64,000 bases of DNA, taken from assembly GCA_902729315.2 (NCBI GenBank), contig LR746268.1:2349501-2413500 (forward strand), given 5' to 3'. Numbering within the stretch: position 1 is the stretch's first letter; each line of letters starts with the position of its first letter. The notes below the pieces were generated by a model, which was not told the DNA's origin, searched no databases, and saw nothing but the letters and a program-made list of their open reading frames with translations. Source of the stretch: Spirodela intermedia (lineage: Eukaryota > Streptophyta > Magnoliopsida > Alismatales > Araceae). A program made the translations under genes and the position numbers. Of this stretch, positions 48,500 to 62,300 are shown in pieces.

Positions 48500-51400
48500 A
48501 TTTGTGTAGATACCCCCGTGTCGCTCTCATATGGTCCACAGATTGATGGAGTGTGGATCGCTTGATCGATGAACCCTAACCCCACGAATGTTATAAAAGA
48601 TCTCTCGCTTCTTATCTATCTACTGATGGCAATGGGCCAACGAAGAACGACCCACCAAGGTCCCATTCGTTACACATGAAATTAGCCCAACCAAGTGGTT
48701 ATTCAGATGAGCCCCAGCATCATTCTAGCTCGCTTTCCCCCAACTAGCCTTTATATACTTTGGAAGGACACTTGTAATTCTTTTCATGCAAAGATTTGTT
48801 GATGTCTTTATAAAACATGTGAGAAAAATTATAGGGGAGAGATAACTCCTAGGAATCAGTGATGGATTCAAAGGAAACCCTATAAATGTTTCAAAAATCC
48901 TATGAAACTAGGTTTGCTATGAAAGCAAGAATGCATTGATGCAAGGAAATAAGGTAAGTTAATGGTTTCCATATAGCTCTCAAACCTTTGAAATAATCTT
49001 GGAAGGTGCAAGTTTATCATTCATGTTTTTGATAATAGTGAATTTATTTCCTTCTCTAACAAGATATTAAAAATCTCTCTCTATGAATTAAGCCTGTGCT
49101 TTTGATTGAGAAACATATATGAATGTGACAGTGAAATACATTGAACAAATATTGTTATGGACCAATATCATTAACTTTCTTCCACATAGTCCTCTTGTAT
49201 TCAATTTAACAGTTGGACCGGATGATCAGTGGCCAATCTCTATGGATGGTTAAATGTCACATATTTATTTAATGTCCTGGCTTAAAATTGAAGCATTCGG
49301 AAAGAAAACACTCATTTGAACTAAAGGTATTATAGTAAGAGTTGTAAAACCATTTGATTTTCAAAACACGTCATGTATGATCTAATCTTTATTGGATTGT
49401 ATGCACATGATTTTTTTGACAGTCCTACACATCAACAAGCATTAACAATTTATCTATCACAAAAAAGATGGGCACTTTAGCAAAATAGAACAAACATAAT
49501 GTTATTTATAATAACAATTAAGGAAATTGAATTTACACTAAATCAGTCATTCTTCAATGGGCATATTAGTTCAAAATGGAACATGGGACATATTAAATCA
49601 TTTTTGATTAAATGATTGAACAAATGGATGAAGGCACATTTGACGTGTGCATTGAAGTGAGTAAACAAGTATTTTCATCTATCATATTCCATTTTTCTTT
49701 TAGTGCTATAGGATCAAACTCAATTCTTGAAGGGTGTCGATTTAAAGACTTCATGCCACAAGTAAAATGCATATTCTCATGGAAATGGAACCTTTTTATC
49801 AATTTTAATGATGTATAGCTGCCATAATAGAATAACATATTTTTGTGTCATTTCATTCTCGAAAGGTGCAAAGTTCATTTAATATATCATTGCATTAAAC
49901 AAATACTATTAATGTTTAAGATAATGTAACCTTTTCCATTTAAATAGTATTCTAGTTCCCATGGACTTCAAAAGAATATGTTATTTTTTTATTTGCTATA
50001 GTATTTTTTTTCTAGTGTTACCATGTAAATGACATACCTATATTTTTTCTCAATTTTAATTTAATAGCATCAATATTAAAATAGAATTTTTGAAATTTTC
50101 CTTCTAGTTCTTTTCCCCATTGTTGGAACTTTAATGTAATTGCTATATTTTTTTAGTAGATAATTAAACCGATGACACTAAAAGTTGGCCAAAAGTAAGA
50201 GTATGACTTATTTGTAGTGATATAATCTCTAGGAAATTAATAGATACAAATTTTGAGAAAGGTTACAATTTATTGCTCAAATAAATTGAGAAAGGTTTCT
50301 CCTAGATGAAACCCTTCTTATGTTTCCCTTGTTTAAGTTCTATGCTATGACTGTAGAGAGGAGAAACCTTGTAGTCCCTATATTGCTCTATTTTCAAGTA
50401 CATATATAGATGGTTTGCAAACTAGGTAATTAATGATGATCATTATTTTTTCTCCTTTTATCTATTGAAATAGTCATTAAATAGTATTTCTTAGGTGTTG
50501 TAATACAAACCTTGTCATCAAAGGTATTGAAATATAAGTAGAAGAGCTTATCCACTTTGGAATGCTGATTGATAAAGCATGAGACCACTTATTAACTTCA
50601 TAAAGGTGTAGTTAATTTTTTGAAATTTTTTTGTTAAGTAAAAGCCATAGTTTTGATAGCTAATGTTGTACTTTTCTTAGCACCACTCAGATGCTGTAAT
50701 CCAAAGTACTTAGAAGTATGAAAGCCAAAAACTAGAGATCCTATTGTTTGGAAATGGGCTGTAACGATGAAGGCTAAAAGAGACCCCAATACCTTATTGG
50801 ACTCAAATAGAGTGCAAGAAGAGTGAGTTAGACCTAGTTTGTTGTGTAGAGTATGTTTTTTTTCTGTTTTTTTTGTTTTTAGTTTTTATTTCTGTCATAT
50901 GTTTTAGAGATATGCTTTAAATCTATTTTGATTCTATTTAATAGTCTCTTTGATTTTTGGGGCATCCCACCTTTTTTTTAGGTCTATTTAGAGCTCTCCA
51001 AATTATAACCCCAAGATAGCTTTGAATTATGACGATTTTTATCCTTTTTTTAGTTTCTCTACATTTGTGAACACAAATATCTTTCTCTCTTGTGGATTCA
51101 AGAGAATCTCTTTGGCTTTGTGAATTCAAGGTTGTCTTTGACAAGCCCCTGTATATTATAAGAATGAAGCTTCTACATTTTATAGATTTAAGACTTGGTT
51201 CTTTCATCAAAGTTCGTGTTTTGTGAATTTTATTGATGTTCTTAGTTTTGATATTACAAGTGAAAATTTATTTATTGAATATTGAGAGTCATTTATATGT
51301 GTCACAGATTTATATTAAATATTCAATGTGTTCAATGTGATATCATATGAGTTATATTTATTTATTTCATAACCTTATGGCTAACAATCGAGTCTAAGGT

Positions 51401-54400
51401 GTTAATCCATGAGATCTAAAGAATCATCATGATAGAAAAATTTGAACATTGATCAATATCTATCAAGGAATCATCATTTGATAAAAAGATATATACACAG
51501 TTAAATTAGCATAGGTAACTTGTGATCATGATATTATTTTTATATATTTACTTTAAACTAACCTTGAAATACAAAATCTAGTATTCCTAAAGGGACTTAG
51601 ATAATTTTCTATATTCTCATATAGATTTTCTACACTATCACATGGATAAGTCATCAAAAGAGTTTGAAAAGATGACATAAACATGTCTCAAAGCTAGCAT
51701 CTAGATAGTGACACATCATCAGCTTATGAAAACACAATACAAACATAATTATTTGGCTAAGTCCTCAACAAGAAAGTTATTCTCCATCAAGTAAAGAAGG
51801 TTCAGTTCAAATTTCAAATAAAACGGACAAGAGAATATAAAGATTCGAAATACAAAACGGTCAAAAAATGTTATTGTAGTTATAGAAAACCCCAAGTTTT
51901 CGAACAAGTTTCTTGAACATTTGAGACCCTATCAAATATGGGAATTGTTAGATGATGATTGCTAATACATAAGGGGAGGTTTGAAAAATATAATATAACA
52001 CTTTAAACAAATATTCAAGCAAGAAACCTAAGTTCCTCTTATTGGGTGCATCAACAACAACGAAAAGTTGCATCTTGATCTTCATCTCGCTTCGACAACT
52101 TGAACAATATCCAACTCGACAGGAAACATCCTCCATCAGCCCCTAAAGGTAATAAGGTGGTGAGGGGAGCGTTATTGGAGGAAAGCATGAAATACTATTA
52201 GTTTATTTTGACCTTGAAAGGGTGGAGTTTTTACAAAGACAAATTTAAGTGGTTGGGTGGCTGAGCCCACACATGTTTATATGTATTTTTGAGAAACTAA
52301 GTGAAACACTAGTAAGAGGACTCTCAAGGACTAGGTAAAGTTGCATGAGGAAAAAATCAATATAAAAACCTCAATGTCTATCATGAAAGAGAGTTACATG
52401 TACACACATGTCAACACATCTATCAATAACCCACATAGATAATGGCTAGAAATGAAAAATAGTAAAAGATATTAGAACCCAATTCATGCCCCCTCTCTTG
52501 GAGTTTTAGCTAGCCATATAATTCTAGTAAATTCAGGGAAAAATTTTAATAACTCTACATTAACACTGCATCACATATGAAGAAAAGTATAAATTAGTAA
52601 ACTAACATAACACTTTCAAAATTTCTATTCAAAAATATATTGGATAGACATAAACCCATTATAGTTTGTAAACTTGATGACACTTGACTATAGAAGTAAT
52701 TTATCTTTTGGAGTAAACTATAGTATTATACATAGAAAGAGTAAAAATTTTTTCTCTTAGGTTGGCTAGAAATCAAACCAAGAGGGGAAATGAATTTGAT
52801 AGCTCAAGAGTGTGAGCTAGTCCTATGTTCTTATTTCTATCATGGCTAATTGAGGGAGTTTACTTGAGTTGTCTCCAAGGAGTAGTAATAAGACTTCCAT
52901 AGTTATACTAGTTTGGTTATGATCTACTTCACTCTTATAAAGAACTTTTCCTTATAATTTACTCAATCTTTCTTATAATATGCATCAAATATCAAGGCAT
53001 CAACTTGCCTTTCAACATCAGATACATAGCATAGGCTAGCTGGTCTACACTCACCTCTCTAAATAATTCTAATTACAGCCAACATTTTTAATGAGAGGTA
53101 CCAAATACCAAGATCCCTTATAATAGACACTAGCAACTAATGTTACACATTAATTGGTCATAATTTTGGACTAGGGAAGTGTAGATTTGAATGTGAAAGA
53201 GTGAAATATCTCACAACAACCTTCTCAAATCAGTTCTTCAATAAAACCTTCAATATGGATAAGAAATTTTTAGAAGGCTGGTCATTGGATGACAAAAGTA
53301 GTCTTCCCATCCATTACTTACTTTCTAATGCCCCAAATGGCTGGTTTTTAGAACTGTTACCTTTTAATCCTATCCCTATTTTGTTGTATCCTAGATCTCA
53401 TCATACAAAGAGATTCATGTCTACAAATTGATTTATTTTCTTGAAACGTGTGGAAGTAGAGGAAATATTACTTATTAAATCCCAAATTTTGTAGTCATTT
53501 CAAGAGTAAGTAAAAATTATTATCATCATTTTCACGTCATTCGATGATAGCTGGATGATGTGAAAGGACAAACTCAGTGTTTTCCAATTTTAAATATAAT
53601 TTGACATTGAAACTAATACATATGTAACTGAAAATTGATATAAAAGGGAGGTTACAATGAACTATGTGGTTAATCTCTCCTTTTTTATTTAGGCTTGTAT
53701 CTATCCCTTAAATGCCAATAAAATGTGGGAATCCTCCAAAAAAAGTTCCATAATAATCCCCCTGATATTATAAATATGTGGCTAAATGGTAGTGTTTTGG
53801 GAGATGTGACTTAGTGGCAGCTACATTACTGCTGATTGATGATGTAACATTTCTTATCTTAGGACACGACCATTATTTATTTCTATTAGTGGGACTTAGT
53901 TTCGTATCTTGCCTTGAGCCAAAATGTGTAGTGATTCTTCATAAATGCTAGTAAAGAGGATTACAAGATTTACCTATTATACATGAATTTCATGATTTCA
54001 AAACAAATAGAATGTTCATCTTGATATTGTATACAATAATGTTTAATCAGAAATTTCAGTATTGAATCATAATGTTTATTCCATAATAGTTAGTGAAGAA
54101 TCACTACGCATTTGATAATATCATACAAGTATTAATCCATAGCATACAATTATTGGTTATAGGTTTCTACACATCATTTGATTGAAAGAAAGTGAGTTTC
54201 AAGTATGGTTTAAACATTTTAACTATCATACACTTCATCTTTACTGTTCCCCATATAAGAGCTAATGGCTATTTTAATCTTATTAATGAAGAAAAATTAT
54301 AAAAATTTGGCTATATTCAGGGTATGAATTTTGGATGTTACTATGTACTATGAGAAACTCATTATTTCATTTTTATAAATAATTATTTTAAAACTCAGAA

Positions 54401-54900
54401 GAAGACATTCGTTTTAGCATATAAAATTTTAGTGAACAACCCAACGTTCGATCGATTAAGATATTTTTTCCTTATTTCAAAACCATACACTCAAAACTAA
54501 GGTTGCTTGTGATCGGGCAGGAAAGAATGGCGTTGCACAAGATACGGTTGGACTTGGGCGTCTGGCAAGTGGGGCATATGGCTTTTTCTTTCTAGGATTC
54601 CATAGCCTTAGCTAGATGCGAGCAAAGCCCTGGCTGGAACCGTCTAATGGCTGTATGATCTTGGAAGGGATAGGGTTTGAGTGACGTTGACTGACATGTG
54701 TGGGAGAGAAAGGTCTTCAGAATGGTGATTGCATCCATACAGGATGGTGATGTCCCAAGAACCTACAATGTCTGTAGACGTGTAGATTGTGTAAGGCATT
54801 TCTTTCCCGGCATCCTAAGGGAACCTAGCTTTATCCCTCATGGAAGAGTTTCTATCAATATATGACTCTGATTATGTCCTCTACTCTCGAGTTTATGAAA
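48500..54900. other. AT-rich intergenic region with possible LTR debris
   Basis: No gene was recognised. A segment near 51020-51240 (ctctcttgtggattcaag, then gtgaattcaaggttg) resembles the end of the LTR-like segment at 21960-22150. The rest is AT-rich with only short open frames. Confidence 0.55.
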
Positions 54901-55303
54901 ATCACCAGCAGCCTAGCGTCATGAGAGTAAACAGCGATCGTCCTCTTCCTAGTGTGGAAGTCCTCTCTGTCAGTGATCCTGGATGTCTCCTATTCCTATC
55001 TATGTATTAAGTGCCCTTTCAACTTTGAGTGCTTCAACGGCGGTGAGATCGCTTTACGACTGGAAAGAGGGCTGTCCAGATCCCCACCGGGTAGAATCCC
55101 ATTGCTGGTACCCTTTGACAGGCTACATACTGAAGCAAGGTAGTCGATTCACTTGATCTTTATTCCCGAGCCCTCTCCATAAGGAGATGGCCCCCGCGGG
55201 CGTCTCCCACACAGAGCCACATAGCAATTGCCATTGCCACATAGCAGAGACACGGAGCTCAGGGGTGCGCGGGAGCAAACTTCGGCGTCGTTCCAGGGCG
55301 GAG

Positions 55304-58300
55304 ATGGCGACTCGCAGGTTGGACGTGGTTAGCCATAGGGGTGAAATGGTGACGCAGAGGACGCATAACCTCATCAAGAGCGACCGCCATTTCTTCTCTT
55401 CGTCAGACGATGGCGCGATCATGAAGCAGATCCTCGCCACCCACCAGCCCGACGGCCGTGAGGTCGACTGCCAGTCTCTCCTCAATGTGATCGAGGACAT
55501 CGTTCATCGGGCAACGCCGACCGTCGCCACTTTGACCCAAGGGGTAACTCAGTTTCTCTTCCGTATACCAGCTTTCGTTTGGGACCGGAGCAGAGATCGA
55601 ATAGTTTCTTCTGAGATTGATTGAAGCATAGAAGCGCCCACATTAACTAACAGAGATTCGCCAAATTTCACACTTTTAAATTTAACTACATTCACGTGGT
55701 TTTATTCACATAAGTATTTTTCTGTGTCAATTAATTTTGATTATAACTACATACTAGTATAGACTCCTATGACCTAATATAAAACTGACTTTATGATTAT
55801 AAATGCGTAGAAACTCCTTTATTCATGATTTTAGGTTGAAAGATCTTACAACTCTAACATGGCATCGGAATTAATGCTCGCTCATTAGTTACATGAATCC
55901 TAAATGTTTTGTTAACAATATAACGCTAAAAAGTTAGCTTAGATATTAAGAGAATTATTAGAATAGAATTACCTTTTATTTGTAAAATTTGTTGAAGTTT
56001 TTTTCATTGAAGGTTTTTTTAGAAGTGGCAATTTTTCAAGACAATATGCTGGATGGGTTTTATCGTTGTGTTGTGTAGTCCTTATGCAATATGCCTACAC
56101 AATGGTGTGAATATGTGAATGAAAGCGTTAGAATAGTATAACCTTGAACATTACTAAAAAATAATGCTTAAATATTTGTGTTGAAATGATTCTGGTTTGA
56201 CAAAATTCTTGTGAGCATTTCACTGAATAAGAAAATTATCTATTTTGACTGGAGCTTTAACAAGTTTGTTCTATTATTTTAGGTGATCTTGCAACTAAAA
56301 TAACCAAATTTATAGTATTATCTGGAAACATTATTCAGTTATAAAATGTGGTTATGGATTCCAGCAATCATTTCACGTGCTGACAAATTATCTATTGTGA
56401 TATGATATTTTAATTATTTTCTTCTATAAAGACGAGTGAAACCTGGAGCAAAATCATCCAACTCTATTATTATGTTTTCAAAGTAGACAGATTAGTGTTA
56501 TTTCTTTTTACGGATGTGAACCGGTGGATTGGACTATGGTTTTTCGGCAGACTCCACATCTCCCGTCGGAGGCGACGAGCAGTCAGAAGCTAGCTCAGAA
56601 TCCTCTGGATACGGCGGACAAGGTGGCCTTCCACACCGGCGTTTCCAATGTGTTTGAAGTTCTCGCTCACGTGATCCACCGGCTCTCCTGCGAGGTGACC
56701 ATAGGAGAGCTTTTCCTCAGCGTGCATATATATAACATATATATATCCATCATATACCTTTGTATCTCTGTATCTATGTACGTATATCTTTATACATCCT
56801 AGTTTAACTAGCAGGGTTGGGCATGCAGATCTCGTACAAGTGCAGCAGCGGCGGGGACGGGCACGCCGCGGCGTTCGGGTTGTTCGAGTCCCTGGCGGGC
56901 TACTCGTGGGAGGCGAAGGCGGTCATCGCGCTGGCGGCGTTCGCGGCGCTGCACGGGGAGTTCTGGCTGGTGGTGCAGCTGCATACTGTAAACCCGCTTG
57001 CGCAGTCGCTGGCGCTGCTCAAGCAGCTGCCCGACATCCTCAACCACGGCGACACGCTGAAACAGCGCGCAGACGCCATCGGCAACCTCATCAGTGCCAT
57101 GCTGGTCGTCACCCGGTGCGTCGTCCAGTTCAACGAGCTCCCCGCCGAAGATGTTTTGACCGAGGACATAGCCGATGCCATGACCCTCATCCCCACGGCG
57201 GCCTTCTGGATCGTCAGGAGCATTGTCGCCTGCGCCAACCAGATCGTAGCCTTCATCGGATTTGGCCACGAGTGAGTTGACCACTGAGGGAAACGCATCA
57301 ATTCTGAGTCTTCTCATCTTGCTCCTCTTCCCATCTAGCTCCTCATCTTCATCCAGGTACGTAAGCGCCGGCGTGGAGGCCTGGGAGTTGTCCAGCCTGG
57401 AACACAAGCTGCGCAGCATCTTCGACCACCTCTCAAGGGAGCACAGTGCGTGCCAGAGGCATATTGGTCAGCGATTTCTCGAACTTGGTCCATGATTCTG
57501 GGTTCTTCTCTCTCTACTCAGCGAGTTCAGCGGCTCTGTCTATCACTTGAGTTAATACTTTAAAGACTCGATGCTGGGAATCTGATGGCTATGTTCTGTA
57601 ATTCAGACGAGAAGAGGCAGTCCAAGGCCTATGACAACCTGGTGAATCTCTTCCGATTGTCCCACATAGACAACATGAAGATTCTCAAGGCGATGATCCA
57701 CTCCAAGGACAATCTCCCCCTTATTGACCTTAGCGCGAAGAAGCGGCTCCCAGTGGACGTCCTCCGCCGGAAAACGGTGATCCTCTTCGTCTCCGACCTC
57801 GACGTCTCCCATGAGGAGCTCTTCATTCTGGTGCAGATATACAACGACACCCACCAGGGCAAGCTGGAGAGGAACTACGAGATCGTCTGGCTCCCGGTGA
57901 TTGACCGTCTGATCCCCTGGACGGACTCCCGAGAGGAGGAGTTCAACAGGCTGGCGTCGGTGATGCCGTGGTTCTCCTTGCATCACCCTTCTCTGCTGGA
58001 ACCGTCGGTGGTGAGGTACGTGAGGGAGGCATGGCAGTTCGAGAAGAAGCCACTGCTGGTGGTGCTGGACCCCCAGGGGAAGGTGGTCTGTCCAAACGCT
58101 CACCACATGATCTGGATCTGGGGCAGCGTCGCCTTTCCCTTCACCAGCGTCAGGGAGGAGCAGCTCTGGAAGGAGGAGGCCTGGAGGTTGGAGTTCCTCA
58201 TCGACGAGATCGATCCCCTCATACTTCAATGGGTATTACAACCATCGTTTCATCCGCATTCTTCATATTATTAAGAATTTATCACCATTAATTCTATACT

Positions 58301-59338
58301 AACCGGAAAATCAACAAACTTTTATAATCTTAGGATTTTACTTGTATCGTTCAATATGAGATCATTCTAACATTCTCTCTCACATAAAAACTGATTTATA
58401 AATTTCGCCACATGGACAGTCCAAGAGAGACTGAATGGTCAATGAATGAGAACTGGTTCTACTGTCATGTTCAGATTATTAAGCCGTCTAATTCTAAATC
58501 AACTGATAATAACTTGAATATGACCTATTCTATACCACAATATTTATTCGTTTTTTCTAATGTGAAAAATATTTTAACAAGCATAACAGGGCATGCCAGA
58601 AAAATCGTTCATTGATTACAAAAATACATATTTAGTTAAAATTGTGATTCTACTTGGTTTTTAGCTGGATCATCGGATCATCTTACAAGTTTGTTCTTCA
58701 TGTTCGTTTCCTTTTTACAGGTTAGGGAAGGTAGGACCGTATGCTTGTACGGAGGGGAGAACATCGAATGGATCAGGAGGTTCACCACGACAATGAGGAG
58801 GGTAACCACGGAGGCCGGGATCCCCCTGGAGATGGTGTACGTGGGGAAGAGCAACCCAAAGGAGCGGGTGAAGAAGGCCATCGCCGTCATCGCCGCTGAG
58901 AAGCTGAGCGGCTACTGGCACGACATGGCCATGATATGGTTCTTCTGGATGCGGCTGGAGAGCATGTGGCATTCCAAGAGCCAGCACAGCACGGACGTCC
59001 AGAACGACCACCTCTTGCAGGAAGTGGTTGCGATGCTCAGCTTCGACGGCAACGACGAGGGCTGGGCCCTGGTCAGCAAGGGCGGTACGGACATGGCGAA
59101 GGCGCAGGGGAGGAAGATAATGGACTGCCTGACCAACTTCGATAACTGGAAGGCCAGCGTAGAGAACGGGGACTTCGTGACTGCGCTGAGGAACGCACTC
59201 GTGCCCTACCATGATGAGGACCACTGCTCCCGCCTGGTGCTACCCGAGGACTCGAGGAAGATAAAGGACCATGTTATCTGTGCCGAGTGCAAACGTCCCA
59301 TGGAGAAGTATGTCCTCTACAAGTGCTGCAACTACTGA
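55304..59338 (+). CDS. SEO: Sieve element occlusion (SEO) protein, phloem filament protein
   Basis: Known role: SEO/SEOR proteins form P-protein filaments in sieve elements (forisomes in legumes) and are thought to plug injured sieve tubes. Exons: 55304-55543, 56551-56694, 56829-57271, 57357-57466, 57607-58232, 58721-59338 (2181 nt, phases close), giving 726 aa, usual for the family. Landmarks in order: MMKQI-like IMKQILATHQPDGREVD (exon 1), the SEO N-terminal domain starting ISYKCSSGGDGHAAAF with LAAFAALHGEFWLVVQLH and NPLAQSLALLKQLPDIL, HIPTA-type LIPTAAFWIVRSIVACANQI, SHIDNMKILKAMIHSKD, then the thioredoxin-like middle (PLLVVLDPQGKVVCPNAHHM, IWIWGSVAFPFTS). The C-terminal domain begins CLYGGENIEWIRRF and continues VYVGKSNPKERVKKAI, WFFWMRLESMWHSK and MLSFDGNDEGWALVSKG. 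The conserved cysteine tail is C708-x-x-C711 and C723-C724. The start ATG at 55304 (gagATGG) is preferred over an in-frame ATG 39 codons earlier. It appears intact. Confidence 0.95.
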
Positions 59339-59339
59339 A

Positions 59340-62300
59340 GAGTCTCTCTGGGAAATATTACGAGTTTGCTCGAGGTTTGGTCAAATGGCTCCACAATAAG
59401 AAGGCGGCCCGACTTCGCCCAGAGCTCCTCCTTTGGGGCATTGTCTTGGGTATCTTTTTTTCTCTTTTTATTATCTTTTTTGTGTGTGCAAACTCCTGAA
59501 TGTATTCGATAGAGTTTGTCATGTCTTCTTCCGTCGCCATTATAAAAGATGAAGACTGGAGTTTGTTTCTCTTAGTAAGTTTCAGTTTTCAGGTCATCGA
59601 GTTCCGGGTATCAACCATATACCTGATCTCAGAAGATGGGAATGTGGAGGATAAAGTCTAAGTTAAGTTCGGTGTATGCACTTTTTTCCCTTTCTTATTG
59701 AATATCCCGAGTTTCATTTATTTTCGTAAGTTCAAGTTATATGGCTTATAAACAGTCAATTTCGTAAAGTCAATACGCATTATCTAAGTGCTCTCTAATT
59801 TGCTCAAGGAATAGTGAATAAAAGGGGTTGGTGATGTCCCAATGTTTACTCTTTTGCTTGTGGTCAGCTTTATAATAATCTCATTTTAGTTGCTAGAGAA
59901 TAAACGGGGTTTAATTGCATGGTTACAAGCTTGTCGAAACTCACTCATCAAATATCATTTTGCAAGTTGTGAGGTAGTAACTTGGTGAGGTTCTTTCAGT
60001 TCAATAATAGAAAGCCATATGGGATTAATCTCCCCACCGTCTTTTTAGTTCCTCTTAGTTATATGAACCATTATTCTATATTCACCCCACGTCTGTTTTT
60101 ATTTTCCTTTGATGGAATAAACTCTTTGACAAGCTCAAATATCCCTAGAGTAACTTCTTAGTGGGGAACAGTTTAGATTGATCAACTACAACAGATGTTG
60201 ACTTTTAGCACTAGATTAAGGACAATACTCTTTTGCATGGAAATTTGTCCCCATTCACTAGTAACACATTCAATTAGATTTTTCAAGAAACCTAGTTCGA
60301 CCCACCAATCAATTAAATATCCATTTTTTTATGAAATCAATGGCGTGGATATTATATCAATCATAGGTAGTGAAAAGTGCTCTGAATATGGATACTAATA
60401 TTGGTTGTACTTTGCATGTAGTCTCCTCACACTCTTCTCCCGAGCTCTAGTTCGTCCTTACTACTGTCGCATGAAAGGGGTCTCATGATTCTCATGTGGG
60501 CTCAGGGCTATCTCTCACTAGTACTACTAGTGAAGCATTAGCCCGCTGGGATTTTTGACAGTGTAGTCCTCAGTCAAAGCGACCTCTTTTTGGGAAATTT
60601 TCCCCATTGGGCTTAGAAATCTCAATACCCATGTGCATGTCTCTTAGCCGGTCCATCATACATGGGAAATTCACTAAGTAAATTTCGCATCTTGATTTGG
60701 GAATGACCTCCGCACTTGCCCACGGTTGGCGTTGCCGCTGCTGTATCTCAGCCATTCTTCTGGGGAATCAGGTGCTTCCAGTGGTGGCGCGCTGCTCCTC
60801 CCTCCCCAGCTCGTCTTTCTCTCCTTTCTGCCGATCGTCTTGCTCTTTGCGTGCGCTTTATCCTGCTTGCCCTGTCGCAGAAGCAGTTGCTTCTTCGTCT
60901 TCATCGTTCTTTACTAATCTTTGGAGTGGCGGCAGGCTATTTGCTAGGGTTCATTCATTCCTGCGGATGGAGGTAGTTCACTTGACACTCTCTGCCTTAT
61001 GTTTTTTCGTGTTTGGCCTCAATCTCTCGTCTGGCTGTTTCTTTGTTGCAATTAAGCATCTCTGTTCTATTGCCATCCGATTTCTGAGCGGTTGAGAAGG
61101 AATTTTCTCGGACTTTGGGTTCCTCTTACTCGATTCATCTTTGGCGAGTCGGGAAGCCGGGGTTTGATTATCCACTCTTCTAACGAAGAAGAATTACTTT
61201 TCGAAGATGGCCCCCCTTTCCTCCGGCTGGAAACTCCTCAGTTCTTGGCGCTGTTTATCTTTCGAAGATGCAATGTTCTGTGTCCACCTTTTTTTATGAC
61301 CCGAGCCATGAAGTAAGCCAGGTCTGTACGGATCATTGAGGGAATGAGAGTGAGATAGGAGTCCGTAAGCAACATCATGACGTGAAAGATCCTTATTAGA
61401 AAGTTGGAAAATTATGATTTAAATGATCCTTCGTATTATGAAGCTTTCTGTGGAAGTTGACTTGCATCAAATGCAGATGTCTCATACGAATCCATTCTGT
61501 GATCAATTCCTCGAGATATGAGTGAGCATTTCAGGTAGCATAGCATCGTAGCACTTGAAAAAACATCATATCCTGAGCGATTTTTTCACGAGCTGGAAAG
61601 ATACTTTTAATTGGAGGGAGATAAAGCACTATTTTTTTCTCTTTTCCTTTCCACCTCATTGATTATGGGCAAGAATATCTACGAAGCTTCAAACATCATT
61701 TTCCACCTCTCTCCTTCATTTGCATGGTTTGATGACACTTATAGATGATCGAAAGACATCCAGCTGAAAGGTCATCCTTCGAAACAGTAAGATTTGATTT
61801 CCAACTATTATTGCTGTGTCGGGAATCCTATTCTGTATTTTTGATCCGACCATAGTGAACTATCTCTTTTCTTCTTGTAAAGGGACTGTGGTCTGTTTGG
61901 AAGATTTATCGAAAAGAAAAATGGAAATAATTTAGTAACATGTAACCAGACGATTCTTGCCATATTTGTTGTTCTCTCATCATTGTGAGGTCTTATTTGA
62001 CTAATCTGAGATCTGAATCTGACCTAATTAACGTCCTTCCTCTACTAGTCATGAGAAGTCTTTTTGTATGATGTTTCTGTAATGGGGCCGAAATGTAGCT
62101 GTCTTCTCACAACATCAAATTCTTCTGGAATGTTACTTCATTTTTGGGCATCAAACATAAGAGCCTTATGGTAGTTGGAAGATCATCTTCACACCTTGGT
62201 TTCTCTTATGATACCCAACATACACGTAGTGTTATTTTGTTCGTCCTTTGTCAAAACCACGTGTGTATTTTTTTTTCTGGTAATACAGGCAAGTTATCAC

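Noticed and set aside
56840-58229. Long frames overlapping the SEO exons (146 codons plus; 203, 133 and 208 codons minus)
   Set aside because: Shadows of GC-rich SEO exons 3 and 5.
60697-61095. 132-codon plus frame
   Set aside because: All three frames are open because of T/C-rich sequence; no recognised domain, kept only as a possible leader exon.
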